In this document: in pieces, positions 11,811 through 24,300 of the stretch
How positions within the stretch are numbered: position 1 is the first letter of the stretch
How the letters are laid out: every line of letters starts with the position of its first letter
From: Dicyema japonicum
Taxonomy: Eukaryota > Dicyemida > Rhombozoa > Dicyemidae
Reading direction: 5' to 3'
NCBI GenBank assembly: GCA_011109175.1
Contig: RDEW01000032.1
Span: 238,749-302,748, forward strand
Length of the DNA: 64,000 bases
Made by a program: the position numbers and the translations under genes
The notes under the pieces: model-generated
Seen by the model: the letters and a program-made list of their open reading frames with translations, nothing else
The model's database searches: none
What the model was told of the DNA's origin: nothing

Positions 11811-13140
11811 CTGCCTACCAATGCAAGAAAAGAGAAGATCTCTAGTCTTTGTAGTTGTGAAAACCCCTCAAGTGGAGTGGAAAGAGCAAACACTCTTTTT
11901 CCGACTACCCTATCCCTGGGTGTTCCTCAGACAAATGGATCCAATAAAGCCACTTACTACTATAGCACTTTTGTCCCACTAAGCACTTATAGTATCCCTT
12001 AGGTAAGTATAGTATCCCATAAAAGAACGAGGAACAGAAGGAACGAAAAAACGTGAGAGGAATCTTTCTCATCCGGTATATTCACAATTTCATTGATTTT
12101 ATAAGATTTCGTAATTTTTAAAAAACTATAAAGTGCGGATTTATCACTGCGAATCTGGACAAGTCTAGAAGTTTAGACAAGTCCTGCCTTTTAAGCTTTA
12201 CAAGTCGCTGGGATAAGCAGTTTTTTAAGCATAGACATCACTTGTTGGACATGCATACTCAGACTGTTAGATGAGCGTTATTACAGGAAAAAACATTTAA
12301 GAGTATAATCTTTTGGAGAGAAAATAGTGTAATGTCCACCGCGAAATAGTTGTGAGAATCTTCAAGGAATAATACACTAAGAAAGAAAGGCTGAATAGTC
12401 CGTTCGATGCCATTTCGGCATTGGATGGGACAGATGAAACACGTGGCGCCTGACTAATCAGAATCAGGAATAAAAGAAAAAGGAATAGAAGCTTTTGACT
12501 AAGTGCTCTGCAGAAGTCGACCCATGGTATCGCCTTAGTAAAGTAACTCAGCCGTCACTAGTCTGTAAAAGACCAGCGGCTATTATGTATGATTCAGATT
12601 CCACGAATGTGAAGCGTTTAGGTCTAAAACATAAAAATATAATTTAATTTTTTTTATGTTTTTATTTTTTAAATAATTTTAAATATTTATTTTGCATGCT
12701 CTTGTTATCTCACACTTAGTAGTTATAACTTTAACATTTCTATTAATTCAATGATGTCTGGAATTGCCGTATGATTTGGTGATTACATTTATAATCTCTG
12801 AGAATCATGTATTAATGTAAATGAATCAAATTATTCCATAGCCTCATGATTTATAGTTTTCTTATAATCATAGTGATAATAGCCCTTTACGTAGAGGCGT
12901 ACTAATATTTCATTACTAAACCTTTATTTATTAACCCCTGCCTTACAATCCTTTTGGTAAGCCCAGCACAAGCAGTAATAACTAATTTATCCAAGGGAGA
13001 ACGTCTGCTCGTGTCGACCAAATCCATTCGCCAATAGTCCATTATACGTTTCTGAAAAGAGGTGTAGAAGTAGGTCTGCGGTCTTCCATTTTCATTGAAT
13101 GTCCTACCGTCGCGGACATCACTTAATTCTACGACGGAAA
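11811..13140. other. Gene-free stretch
   Basis: No supported exon. A few short pieces (TGTAAAAGACCAGCGGCTATTA near 12560, also near 2703) recur in the window, so it is at least partly repeat-derived. 12610-12680 is a T-rich run. Confidence 0.35.
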
Positions 13141-13600
13141 GGTTTTGATAATTGTTATCTTAGAAAGATCCTTTGTTCTGAAGTGCGAAAAGAGGATCAA
13201 TGTTTTAAAATGTTTATCTGGAATATGGAAGACAGGTAACCACCCAGTCTTGATGAACATTTACAAGCAATACATCGAACCATGCTTCTCGTACGCGTGT
13301 GTTTCGTGGGGACCTTCATTATCATGGAAGGCTTTCAGGACGTTCAAAAGAAGGCTTTCAGAATGACGGAGCGATGGTCTTGTGGGAGACACAGAACCGG
13401 ACCGACTACTCTGGAGGCCCTCATTAAACAAAACTCCGGCATGCGGGAAGGTGGCCCTGCAAATACAGTCAGCCGCCCTGTACGAGCTTGTGTGGGTACG
13501 AGGGAGGAGCACCGGGAAAGAATGAGGATTTTGGCGGAGCGCATCGAGATCACGTGATAGTTAGTTTTGGTTTTACCGTGGTCTTAGGGGACTCGTCGCC
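13141..13600 (+). pseudogene. LINE ORF2 C-terminus and 3' end (family L-A)
   Basis: The frame NVLKCLSGIWKTGNHPVLMN, then IYKQYIEPCFSYACVSWGPS, is the post-RT region of Jockey/I-like elements (LYK.YI.P...Y....W). The frame then shifts to ALYELVWVRGRSTGK and a 3' end near 13545-13580 reading GATCACGTGATAGTTAGTTT. The same 3' end occurs at 53268-53420 and 62118-62190 (both minus), and a related tail ends SINE subfamily A2. Confidence 0.7.
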
Positions 13601-14953
13601 TTACAAATGGGATCTTTTTAACGAGTCTCCTTCGGATTAGAACCCACCGCTGCAATCCGATGTCATCAGACTTTACGTTCACCAAAACCTTTATTTTGGC
13701 AGGACACATGTCTTATTCTAAGAGCAAATGGACAGTCGTTAATCAACAGTAAGAAAGGGACCAAGGCATCAGGATATTTTAAACTTTTTTATTTTAGGTT
13801 GAATGCGAATTCCTAGCAGGTTACGAATGACTCGTCAATACATAAGACTGTCGATGCATGAAACCTTCAGCTCAGTACAGTTAAAGTCCTCATCTCTTTA
13901 TTGTGATATAACCTCTCGTCCCAAAGGAAACATCAGACGCACCAATGTCTGGTTCGAATCTCATTCGCCCCAAAACGGAGTTGCTTTGAAAAGTCTGCTT
14001 TGAGGAGAAATAAGGGAATTATTAGTCACAAATATGAAGAAACAAACTTTCTACCAAACAATTATAATACGGTTTGCTTGTTAGTGCAAAAAAGGATCAA
14101 CGACTTTAGGAAGACATGTTTGATTTCTTTATCGGTCAGCATCACAATACAACTTTAATCCGAAAGAGGTAGTTTGGCACTGTCATGTATCTACCACTAG
14201 GCAAACTATTTCGTAGTTGCTTGGTAGAGGAGAAAGGTTGTGTCTGCTCACTACGAATGCTGAGTTTACCTCGCAGAGACCAACATGAAAACCAACTTCC
14301 ATTGCTACAAAATTGAAGATAAAGGCTTGTATCATAGTGAAGCTAAGAAGACATTCTGACAATAGAGGTACGTCACCGCCTCAACCATCCGACAAATTAA
14401 CTGTCTACAAGATTCCGATAAGAAATGTCTATAAATTTATTTTTTAACAAAAAAAGTTGAGAAACTTATTTTCGATAAATTTAAATTTTTATTTTTCTAA
14501 AAAAATTTAAAAACCACACAAAAATCAATTTCTATTGTAGTGGTGCTGAAAGAATTTTAGCGTGGAACATTTAATAAGAATTCCTCAAATGGAAACTCAG
14601 CTACAATTCAAATTTGTACCACACGAGATTCGAATCCAGACATTTGCTGAAACCCGATATTATGAACAATAGAAGCGTCGGATGCACATTGGACCCATCA
14701 GCGAATCTCGTGCATTTAAAAATTGGAAAAAATGAGAATTATCTATGATTAGTTGCATACGGGATGATGGTGGAAACGGACATTCATCCCCGGAGCATAT
14801 CTCCCTTGCAGACATTAAAGGGAATTGTCATGAGTCAGGACCACAGGTTTTTTTATTACTGACAATTACCACACAGACTGGTTAAAATGTCATGGATACT
14901 GCCACATAAATTTTCGGATATAAATACAGCGAATTAACTCGAATGGAAAAATA
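13601..14953. other. Gene-free stretch
   Basis: The 66-codon frame at 13803-14003 has no recognisable features. The 14420-14530 stretch is homopolymer-rich. No conserved exon or intact element was found. Confidence 0.35.
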
Positions 14954-15205
14954 ATGCGATTTGTAGTATTTTTTGGTATATTAAATATTTCATGCTTAGT
15001 CCTCTTTGCTCTTCTTTTGACCTTCACAGCCCAGGCTGATTCTTCTGTATTAATGAAACTATAATATATTAGACTAATGCTACCACCAATGCTACTACGG
15101 TAGCTCCAAATGGACTGACTAGTGGAATTCTTGCAAAATGTAGTTTACTGTAAACATGTAGATGTGATCCCAAGTACTCTACTTGGATACTTGCTCTTTA
15201 ACTAA
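14954..15205 (+). CDS. Tiny secreted, probably GPI-anchored glycopeptide, 4 exons
   Basis: Exons 14954-14975, 15000-15046, 15073-15149 and 15175-15205 are separated by introns of 24, 26 and 25 nt, all GT...AG. Splicing yields a single 58-aa frame. Residues 1-20 form a strong signal peptide (MRFVVFFVLFALLLTFTAQA). Then comes a Thr-rich core with two N-glycosylation sequons (TNATTNATTVAP). The protein ends in a hydrophobic tail (AKCSLLTLLGYLLFN) like a GPI-attachment signal. The overall plan resembles CD52-type surface glycopeptides, but no family similarity is claimed. Unspliced, each exon hits a stop soon after the donor, so the introns are needed. Function unknown. It could be a chance reading, but three in-range introns restoring one frame argue against that. 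Confidence 0.65.
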
Positions 15206-15779
15206 CAAGCTTGTCACATTTGGGTTCGTTATAAACTAATATTTTGACTTGTTATTTTTTTTACAATTCGAATATTTAAGTGAATTTTGTTTTTGGTTAC
15301 TTTAAGTCTTTCGGTGTTTTCCCCTCCACCCCACTGAGCGGTTCCTACACGGTGGACAGTGCCGCGGTTCATCTGTCTTGAAGATGCGAGTATAAAATTA
15401 GTTTAGAGCCCAGACAGTCAAAGTAGGTGACTTTTATGTGATATTTTGCGATTTTTAAATTACTAGTGACACTAATGAGCGTCCAATTGGGGACCCGCCA
15501 TTTGCCGAAAACTACTAATTTCACTAATTTTCTGAAAAAACTACGTATTTTAATTCTAAGTCGACAGTAACTCGGTTTATTCAATTATTTTCAATATTTC
15601 TAACAATGTTGTAAATAATTGACAGTGAAACAAAAACAACAACAAAAACCTACTTCAAAAATCTGACACATTTTTAACTTCCATCATATTTTCAAACGGT
15701 GTTCTGTGAAACAATTTCGTGTGTGCAGACACCTCTAGAAAAATTACGATTACTGTGGCGCAAAAATAATTTTTTTGAA

Positions 15780-15960
15780 AACCTCTCCCCTAACCTTAAA
15801 AATAACCCGAAAGATTTATTCATGAACCCTTTCCTAAACCCTAATTTAAAATTCTACGACATTTTCAGGCCGACAGAAACCTTAACCAAAACCTTAAACG
15901 TAATCACTGCCCCAACCTAACGCATCAACCTAATCTTAACCGTAACTGTCTCCTCGGGAA
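15780..15960. repeat. Degenerate CCTAA/CCTTAA-rich tract
   Basis: It holds many imperfect units such as CCCTAACCTTAAAAATAACC, CCTAAACCCTAA, CCTTAACCAAAACCTTAAAC and CCAACCTAACGC. It resembles decayed telomere-like or simple repeat DNA. The words TAAAATTCTACGACATTTTC recur exactly at about 62918, so part of the tract is dispersed. Confidence 0.5.
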
Positions 15961-17158
15961 ACGACAATTAAACTTTTCTTAGTGATTCTTCGTTTCACAA
16001 CAAACATTTTTTTTAACGACAACTAAAATTTTCTTAGTGATTCTTCGTTCCGTTGCTATCTGAGAGACAACATGCTTCAATTATTTTTTATTTATAGTTC
16101 GCGGTTACTTAACAAAGGAAAAATTCCTTTTCTAGAAGCTATTGAATTTTCTTGTCTTTTCCTGTACCAGTTTGATCAATCTGTTGTTTGATTGACAATT
16201 TAAACTTGGGATGTCTCTTCAAAGACTGTTAATCATTTTACTTCAGTATTCATCACTTGAAACCAATAAATCTCGAAATCCACTGAGTTGCAGATTTAAA
16301 TGATGAACGTATATTGGTGGAGGAATTCGAGCAAAGATGGACAGTCCTTGTAGTTATAGGAACAGATTTTTTATGTATCTTAAACTGGGAGTACGTGAGA
16401 AAGGTGAATGATAAAACGGTACTCTGGTAGAACAATGTAAGGAATGGAGGAAACGACGGGAAACTTGCGACCAAGTAGTAAGTGGAGGGGATCACACCCA
16501 AGTTCACTGCTGTATGACCTCCTTGCCACTAAGCAGGCATGTTTCTTGGTATAGAATTAGCCAGTACATCAAATGGGGGACATTCAGTTATTGGAGCAAT
16601 TTGTTCAGTATATTTGGAATTTATTAGTTTTCTTAGAAAGCCATTTTCATTCCAATTTGTAGCTTTCTGATAGAGTAGGCTCAACAACTTTATTTAAACA
16701 ATCAATTCGAGGACCATACGGCTGCAACCCTAACGGTCTGGGTATACTCTCTTCAGGATTGGCAGTGAGATTCGCTCAAATAGTCACCATCGCTCGCAGA
16801 GATCGTCTCGAAATCTGATTCCTTAGTCGACCCAGGAAAGCGAGAGTCGAAGTCACAAAGGTACCGGACGTTTGTATTTCCAGTGGAAAGAACAAAACAT
16901 CGACGGTTTTGGTCTTTCGGTTTTCTCTCGACCGACAGGTTCTCGAGGCACTTCTAGCTGTTTTATTTATATCAGCTGATAAAGGATAATATATCTGATT
17001 TCCTACAATTTATTTAAAATTTCAACGTGTAAGAAATCTGGGGTTTCTGAGAGGAGGATATTACGGGTTTTTCTTCCAACCGATTTCTGTAGAAACAACT
17101 AAAGTGCTTAACCCAGCATATAGAATTCGTCGAATCAATGGGCTGATTTACAGCTAAA
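15961..17158. other. Gene-free stretch
   Basis: Two near-copies of TTTTCTTAGTGATTCTTCGTT (about 15975 and 16030) form a short direct repeat. The 84-codon minus frame at 16253-16507 shows no family features. No supported gene. Confidence 0.35.
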
Positions 17159-17425
17159 ATGCATTGGCTTAGGATCATGAGGAGTAATCCATTCACCATG
17201 GACGATGCATTACAAGACTGGGTGCGCCTACTCAGTTTTGCGCCTCATGCTTTTGAACTTGATCGAGATGATCACGGAAAGGTGTTTCTCGCTGACCAAC
17301 ATTCGTTTTTTTATGAGAGGTACCCAAATCTCCAGTTTCCCATATCTTTAAGCATACGCGGGAGACACATAGTAAAACATGAAGTAGAAGTTCTCCGTCA
17401 TAAAAATATGTTTACTCTAAGTTAA
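17159..17425 (+). other. Unrecognised 88-codon open frame
   Basis: The frame starts MHWLRIMRSNPFTMDDALQD and contains LLSFAPHAFELDRDDHGKVF and SFFYERYPNLQFPISL. Composition is protein-like (balanced, few low-complexity runs), but no family was recognised and no flanking ultrashort-intron exon could be joined to it. It sits 260 bp upstream of the IRE1-like fragment and might be another exon of that broken gene, though it does not resemble the IRE1 KEN or luminal domain. Confidence 0.3.
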
Positions 17426-17683
17426 TCGAAGGTAGTACCCGGGCAGCCATCTGGGCACTTTTCTCAAGTGGAACACGAAAACCACAAGTCCATCCTAGCC
17501 CTAACGAATTACTTCAAAGGTATTCAGATAGTTTTGTCTAAACAGTGGTGATTTCCACATCACTATTTACTTGGTCGAAGGATTCCTTTCTGCTCTTTGT
17601 CAGTCCATACTAACCTTAGGAAGCAAATGGACCCCACAATATCCGTACAGGTAACAGAGAAGATCCTGGTTATCTTATCATTT

Positions 17684-17920
17684 ATTTCAGCTGATATAAA
17701 GGACCACATTCGAACTGGAAATTTTTACTACGATCCTACACACGTTCTTGGAAAGGGCTCTAATAGAACAGTGCGGCGGATGTGTTTTCCTGGGTTGTGT
17801 GTTCTACTATTCCCTGACAGGTGGAGAACATCTTTTCGGGGATTCCTTTAATAGACAGGCTCATATTATGGAGGAAGTTGATATTTTGACAAACTCAGTG
17901 CTGAACGTGATTTTTGTTAG
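17684..17920 (+). pseudogene. Fragment of an IRE1-like (ERN1) kinase with an internal deletion
   Basis: One frame gives HIRTGNFYYDPTHVLGKGSN, matching the start of the IRE1 kinase (G.I.F.P..VLG.G..GTVV) including the glycine loop. Within 20 bases another frame gives LGCVFYYSLTGGEHLFGDSF and NRQAHIM. That matches the kinase C-lobe of IRE1 (GCVFYYVL..G.HPFGD...RQ.NI). About 150 residues expected between them (VAIK lysine, HRD, DFG) are absent, so the two ends were joined by a deletion. IRE1 is the ER unfolded-protein sensor; this copy cannot be active. The hAT element starts 90 bp downstream. Confidence 0.6.
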
Positions 17921-18002
17921 GTATTTAGATGATAATGCTGCAATCTCTAATTCGTAAGATAGTTAACACAATCGTAGACTATACAACTAACCTTTGTGCC
18001 TG

Positions 18003-20241
18003 GACTAGACCCGTGATTCTCAACCGTGGTGCATGTGCACCATTTTTGGTACATGAATAATACTCGAATGGTGCATGGAAAAAAATTGGTACATGGTATT
18101 ATTTTTTAAATATTTTTTATTATCAGTAATTAGTTCATTACGATGGTTAACCATTATCATTTGATACTTATAAATACTCGTGTCAATCACATGTCTGGTG
18201 GTAATTCTCGTACTCTTCGGATTTATCGTAAAGATTGTCTGAAATATGGATTTATCCCTTCCAGTGGATACAATTCTAAGCCTTTTTGTATAATCTGCAA
18301 AAATTCTTTTGCCAATAGTTTCATGAAATTGTCAAGATTAACACACCATTTGAGGACTAGACATCCAAATCTAATCGGATCTTCGCTTGAATATTTTCAA
18401 AATATAAAAAACAAGATTGATGAACCTACTACCCTTCAAAAGTTAATCGCTCATCATGCTCTTGCACGAAAAAGTATTCATTTTAACCTATTTCATAGAT
18501 GTGTTACTTGCATCCTACAAAATTGCCCACATTGTTGCTAAAAATAATGCTACCCATGTTTCGGGTGAATCGTTAATAATACCTTTTATCGCAGTTGTTT
18601 TACAAGATATGTTGGGACATAATCTATCTGAAATTTTACAAGTAGTGCGACCATTTTGATGTTCCTAGAATTTACATTTGAGTAATGATACGATTCGTCG
18701 CCGAATTGACGAAATGGCTGAAAGCGTCGAGGATTCCTAAAAAATATACTTAGAAAAACTGTTTTTCCTTGCAGATTGACGAATGTCTGTTATGTGATAA
18801 TAAATCTATATTAATGGCCTATGTTAGGTAGGTATTTTAAATAATATTTTGCTTAGATTTTTTGACAAACAAGTAGTTTTTTGTGAAGAGGTTTTGTTTA
18901 TCAGACCTTTGATAACAGACTCTACCGGAGAGTCAATTTTTAATGTATTGAAAACTTATTTTGAAGAAAAAAAATTCCATTTTCCAATTTAATCACATGT
19001 GCTACGGACGGTGCAATAGTCATGGTTGGCAAGTACAAAGGATTTGCGTCTTTTTTGAAACAAAAATGTCAGAATTTAATTCATATTCATTGCGTATTAC
19101 ACCGCCATCATCTGGTTTCAAAAAAAATCTTCGCTTTTTTAAATCAAGTGCTGAATCTCGTCATAAAAACGATCAATCGAATTAAAACAAGTCCAAAATC
19201 TGATAGGATCTTTAGGAAATTTTGTATAGATAGGAATGAAGATTATTTAAGACTCTTGTATCATACTAAGTTTATTTTAGAGTTTTTTATATTCTTTAGG
19301 TTCGCTGGTTGTCCAAAGGCACTGCTTTACAAAGATTTGTAAACTTTTTACCAGCTATTTTGGACTTTCTTGAATCGGAAAAAGAAGAGGAATTAGCAAG
19401 ATCGATTTCAGAAAATGAGAAATATATCTATTATTTAAATTGGATTTTTGATAAATTGAATGAAATTTCCTTGAAATTGCAGAGAAATTTTGTAACTATG
19501 TTTGACGTCAGAGTTACAATAATTACATTTTGTGAAAAGTTAAAGGATTATAGACATAACATTCAGGAGAATACGATTTTCTATATCCAGTATGTGAAGC
19601 ATTTAATCAATTTGATATAAAAATTTTTGTTGACCATCTAATTAATTTGGAAAAGGAAATGACAATCAGATTTGAAGACGTGATTAATATGGAAATACCA
19701 AGATGGATGATAAATCCTTTTTTGACTAGCACTGTAGAGGTGCAAATGGATTTGCAAGATGAATTTATTGGTATTTTTATCATTATTATTTTTATAGAAA
19801 TTAAATATAATTATTCTTACAAGATTTTGTTTGAAAACCAAGATTTGTCTACCTTTTGAAGAAAAAAGGAATTTAAAGACAAATATCCAAAGATTTGGGA
19901 ACAAATAATTAAAATTTTATTATGTTTTCCAACGACATATCTTGTGGAATCAGGATTCAGCGTAGTAAACAGGATATTGAGCGATGAACGTAACAAGCTT
20001 GATATCTGCTCGCAAAAAGATGTCAGATTATTTTCAACACGCTTAGACCCTGATATTCAGAAACTAGTTAAATGCATGAAAACCAAGGCTCTCATTAAAT
20101 AGTTAAAAAAAGATTTTAAGTCCTAAATTTAATTAAAAGAATAAATAAGTCTTTGTTTCTTTGGTACACGAAATAACTTGGTTTGGTACACTGATTTTTT
20201 TTGGTACACCAAAAAAAAGGTTGAGAATCACTGGACTAGAC
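18003..20241 (+). mobile_element. hAT DNA transposon with TIRs and 8-bp target duplication
   Basis: The element spans 18011-20233. Its left end CCGTGATTCTCAACC and right end GGTTGAGAATCACTG are inverted copies with one mismatch. They are flanked by identical 8-bp direct repeats GACTAGAC at 18003-18010 and 20234-20241, exactly as hAT elements produce. Subterminal GGTACA/GGTGCA words occur at both ends. The interior encodes one decayed ZBED-type transposase. The perfect flank duplication shows the insertion itself is well preserved. Confidence 0.9.
18143..20102 (+). pseudogene. hAT transposase (ZBED5/FAM200-like), decayed, with a 29-nt intron
   Basis: In order: a BED-type zinc finger (KPFCIICKNSFANSF, then HHLRTRHPN; C-x2-C...H-x4-H). 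Next is ASYKIAHIVAKNNATHVSGE, then SNDTIRRRIDEMAESVED, and GESIFNVLKTYFEEKKIPFS with ITCATDGA. RWLSKGTALQRF follows in the next frame. The dimerisation end reads PTTYLVESGFSVVNRILSDE with RNKLDI. At 18828-18856 a GT...AG intron of 29 nt joins AYVR to FFDKQVVFCEE in frame, exactly where related transposases are continuous. Several frameshifts and stops kill the protein. Confidence 0.8.
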
Positions 20242-20369
20242 CATATACACATCCTTTTACTTCTTAATTTTGATGTTTTGAACCTTGTCGTATTAGAGCG
20301 ACGGATATTCCTGTATCTCCATTCTAGGACACTCTTCTATTCTCGAACCAGTTGGTCCTCACAGGCTTG

Positions 20370-20545
20370 AAGGCTGGACAGGAAACGACTAGATGGGATG
20401 AGCATTTTACCCGTTGAAGCTTGGAAACTATGTCTGGGACGTCACCTGAACCGACAACTTGCCACTTGCAATCTACTCCAGAGTTTTGTTACCCATTATT
20501 TTTTTCACTTGAAGTGACCGGGGTAAATAAATAATAAATTCAAGA
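20370..20545 (+). pseudogene. LINE 3' terminal fragment (family L-B)
   Basis: The translation DGMSILPVEAWKLCLGRH fits the LINE C-terminus seen at 9080-9480. It ends FFSLEVTGVNK and then a stop inside GGGGTAAATAAATAATAAA. The same ending (ACTTGAAGGGATCGGGGTTA or TCGAAGGGACCGGGGGTAAA) is at about 34100 and 46000, and inverted at 48243-48275. Confidence 0.55.
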
Positions 20546-20879
20546 GAATATATTCAACAATAAAGACTTATCAAATGGATAAGACGATTCCTGAGACGCT
20601 TGATAATAATAGAGGTATATCTTCCCATGATCCCTCTCCGTAGATCACAGCATCAAAATGTCAAAAACAGATAAAAATTAGACGAAGAGCATATATCAAT
20701 AGGATATAAAATTAGCATGCAGCAGGAAAATGACGGTAATCAAAATACAAGGTTTTCATTGAATAATAAAATTTCTTCCAAAAATACAAAATATGAATTT
20801 AATTTTAAAAAATAGTTTAATTTGGCAACGAGTCCACGGTATGGACGGTGACAGTTAATATGAAAATAATACTGGATAT

Positions 20880-21330
20880 CATAAAATGTGCCAGAAATCG
20901 ATTAAAAAATTCATAATATTTGGAAAATCAATAATTCTACATGCGAATAATGGCAAAGAATTTGTGAATGATAAAACTTCCGAATTATGTTTGGACAAAC
21001 GGATTAAACATGTCAGGGATCTGGCAAAGATACCTTGGGTACAAGGCCAAGTAGAAAATTTAGTAAAACAACATTCGATGATGACAAGTTCGTCAATTCA
21101 GGGTACATTCAACTACGTCTCATGCACCCTTTGAACTTATGTTTGGTGATAAAACAGAGGAAATTTTGGACATGCCTTACTCAGAGAAAGAAATCGACGA
21201 ATTATTCAAAAAAATGGATTCATGTTATGTGGAAGAACAAAATGACGCAAGTGTGTACATTTTTTGGTTTTGGACGGCAAATAGAGTTACAGGGACGTTT
21301 TATAAGTTGTCAAATTGAAGAAATACCACG
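20880..21330 (+). pseudogene. Integrase catalytic-core fragment (Ginger or Ty3-like)
   Basis: IILHANNGKEFVND corresponds to the integrase core around the second catalytic acidic residue (H.DNG.EF). KHVRDLAKIPWVQGQVENL follows it (the usual P..QGQVE.... block). After a frame change, PFELMFGDKTEEILDMPY matches the conserved TPYE..FG segment. HADNG has become HANNG, so a catalytic Asp is lost. It would have joined element DNA to the chromosome. Which class it came from cannot be decided. Confidence 0.6.
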
Positions 21331-21359
21331 TGGACAATCTCCCGTGAAAAAATGAGAGA

Positions 21360-24300
21360 ATGTGCCAGGGGAGAAGAAATATGTCAGGAGAGTCGCTTGT
21401 AATATCCTGTTCCAACTACGACGAAAATCGTACGACGACTAAGGCTGTCGAGTTTTTCAATCTCGCGGAGTAAAGATGTTAAGAAAGAGGTTATGGAAAA
21501 TTGACATAACGATTTTTGAATTAACGTTCTGTCCTTGGAGAGAACCCTGTATGGGCAGGCATGCCAGGGGGAGTAACAGTTAGCAATCACTGGCTCCTCT
21601 TGTAGTCGTGAACGCATTGTCTACCAAGACATACGTATTTATTTAACTTTAGGGTCTCAGCCTTCTCCGAAGCAAAGCCCGAGTTAGTTGCTGTCGTTGG
21701 AAGGTTGGAGGGAGAGAAGCTATCGACACAAGTAACGTCTAGGAAAGGTATTTACCACTTTCCCATGGAAGAAAATGGTTCTGCCCAGATTTGGTTAGCT
21801 TGAGCAAGTCCAAGCCGCTCCAATTGGACAGGAAACGTATCTCTTAGTGGACAGTTCATTTTGAACCAGTTGCCGTGGAAACGGATCATAGGGAAAAAGT
21901 CACTGGTCCTGCTAAACAGAACCGGCTCATCGCCAGGAAAATAATGATAGGAGAGAAAGGAGCTGGCTCATTGAGTGCATTTCCTTGCAATTCGTCAGGG
22001 AAATTCCTCAATTATGAGAGCAGCCAGCATTTGTTAACTGTTAATTTTTGCGTTATATAAAATTGGTTAATTCTCAAAAAAATTAAATTTTCGTACACGT
22101 GCCAGTTCTGTAAGGAGACGGAAACCCGCTTAGCCTGTCCTTTTCCAAGGCAAAAGAAAGTCGATTGGCTATGAAGGTCCCCTCCCCAATGGGATTCATC
22201 TGCAGGGGTAAAAGAAGGCTCTCTCGTACGGAGTGTGAACAATAAGAGACCACAATGTTGGATAAATCGTTTGATTGCGGGAACTGTGATTACTTGACTG
22301 TTTGTTCAGATTTGTTTATTACAGTTGTAGTACCTATCGGGGTTGGTATGAGACAATCTTCGGCGGACGACCTGGACTACTAAGAAAACTAGCGCGAAAC
22401 AGAGGATCATGGTCGAGGCTGACGGAGAGGATGATTTGGAATACGGAAAGGAAACTTAACAAATTTTATGTTTTCTCGGAGTGCTTTTTGATAATAAAAT
22501 GTAGTAGTTTTGAAAAAGCATTAGATTCAGAAATGCTCTCTTTATTAAGTTTTCCTACTCCCTAGAGAAGTTCCATAATGACAGATATGGACGGAAGTGA
22601 TGCTCGAACAAAATGTGTCTTTTTATGACCGTGGGAACCGGGATCATTTACTTAGTTGCCAACTCTCTTTCTTTTTAATCTGGCGATCCCAAAACAATAA
22701 ATATTAAGTTGAAATATGTACTACAATAATATATATATTTTACAATTTTTTAGTACTGAAATTAATAGTTTCCTTGGGATTCAAAAAACGTGTTATTGAG
22801 TGGTTTTTGGTGCATAGAATAGTATTGGTATGCATAATCCCAATCTCTGCATCTCCTAAGTATCATCCCTCTGTATCCCCTGAGTAGCATCTTCATCTGT
22901 TTTTCGAATATCCTGTTCCAACTACGAGGAAAATCGTACCGATATGGCACTGCTCGTCATACCTCTGCATATGAAGGGAGGTACCCATAAGCACGTGAAT
23001 ACTTCGGGTTTCTCTTGCGCAGTGCTCCTTGCTATCCTTTAACTAAGGAGGAATTTGCAAGGTTTGCGGAACTATCGAAAATCTTATTCGAGGTTTCAAA
23101 GACCGCACTAAAGTATCTGGGACTTATCTTCAAAAATAACCCTGTGTTTGTTAATTTCTTGGGGAGACAGTCCGGTAGAAGTCAATTGATGAGCGCTACC
23201 GTTTCGTATTACTTTCCATCACTTAATTAGAACTGTTAATTTATAATAACTTACTTATCTTCTAACTAGTTTTTATATCCCATTTTTCTTTTTATAGGTT
23301 TCCGTATTTCATCAAAGTCATCCGTTTTTTTCAGTTGTTCCCAATTCAGGCATAATCGTGATGCAGACAAGAAAAAGTGCAACAAAAGGCCTTCGTAGCA
23401 CTTTTTTAAATCCAAAATTAATTCTTTTTTTAACTTTTTATTTATTTATTTAAAAATTACAATTTATTTGATGTTGAGATCACACTATGTTTAGAGATAA
23501 TTTAAACCAAAAGCATAGCTCTATTTTTACTCTGTGGCGTCAATCTGGTCATTTTCACGATTGCGTTAGAAGCCGCAGAAATCCGTAAATATCAATAGAA
23601 ACCCACGCCTATTTGATTTCTGCACATAAAGAGCGTCGTGGATACAGTAAAGAGTGGTAACTATTGAGAGCCTTGCTGAATCCTCGCGTGTCTGTTGTGG
23701 AATACCGGGATAACTTGATCAGCGTTTCTCTTTGGGTTAAAGCCAATAAACTAAAGTTTTTCATTTTAACCAATAAATGGCTATTCAGACAGAGAACAAG
23801 CATCTTTTGGAGTGCCTAGAAGGATGCGAATTTCCACTTTATCTTTTGCAAGCTTCAATGCAAGTCCTCAATTACGGTAGTTGATCCACGTGGCTATTTC
23901 TTCAAACTGAAAATTTATAAAGCCGTCTGAAGTAAACAGGTTAGGTAGGAAAGGTTTTTTCATGTTAAATTGACACTGAGCACCGCCACAGCAGGTGAAC
24001 CGCATGATGTAGAGGAACCTTCCAGAAAACGATAATCACTGGTGGATAGTTCGAGGAGAACTTTGAAATTGGTAAAGCTGAGTCACTCAATCAGTTGAAT
24101 TTAACACTTTATTTCTGGGTTGTCTTCAAGATGGCGACGAGTTCTTCTGGCTGAAGGGGATCCTCCTACCTTTTCCATGACCAACTCCCTGGTAAAGATT
24201 CCCAATATGTAGACTCTTCCGCCTAAGAATGAAGTGATGTCTGGCCGATAGGGCGATGCTGAAGATGGTAGAGGGGCGATCTACTTATCCACCTCTATTC

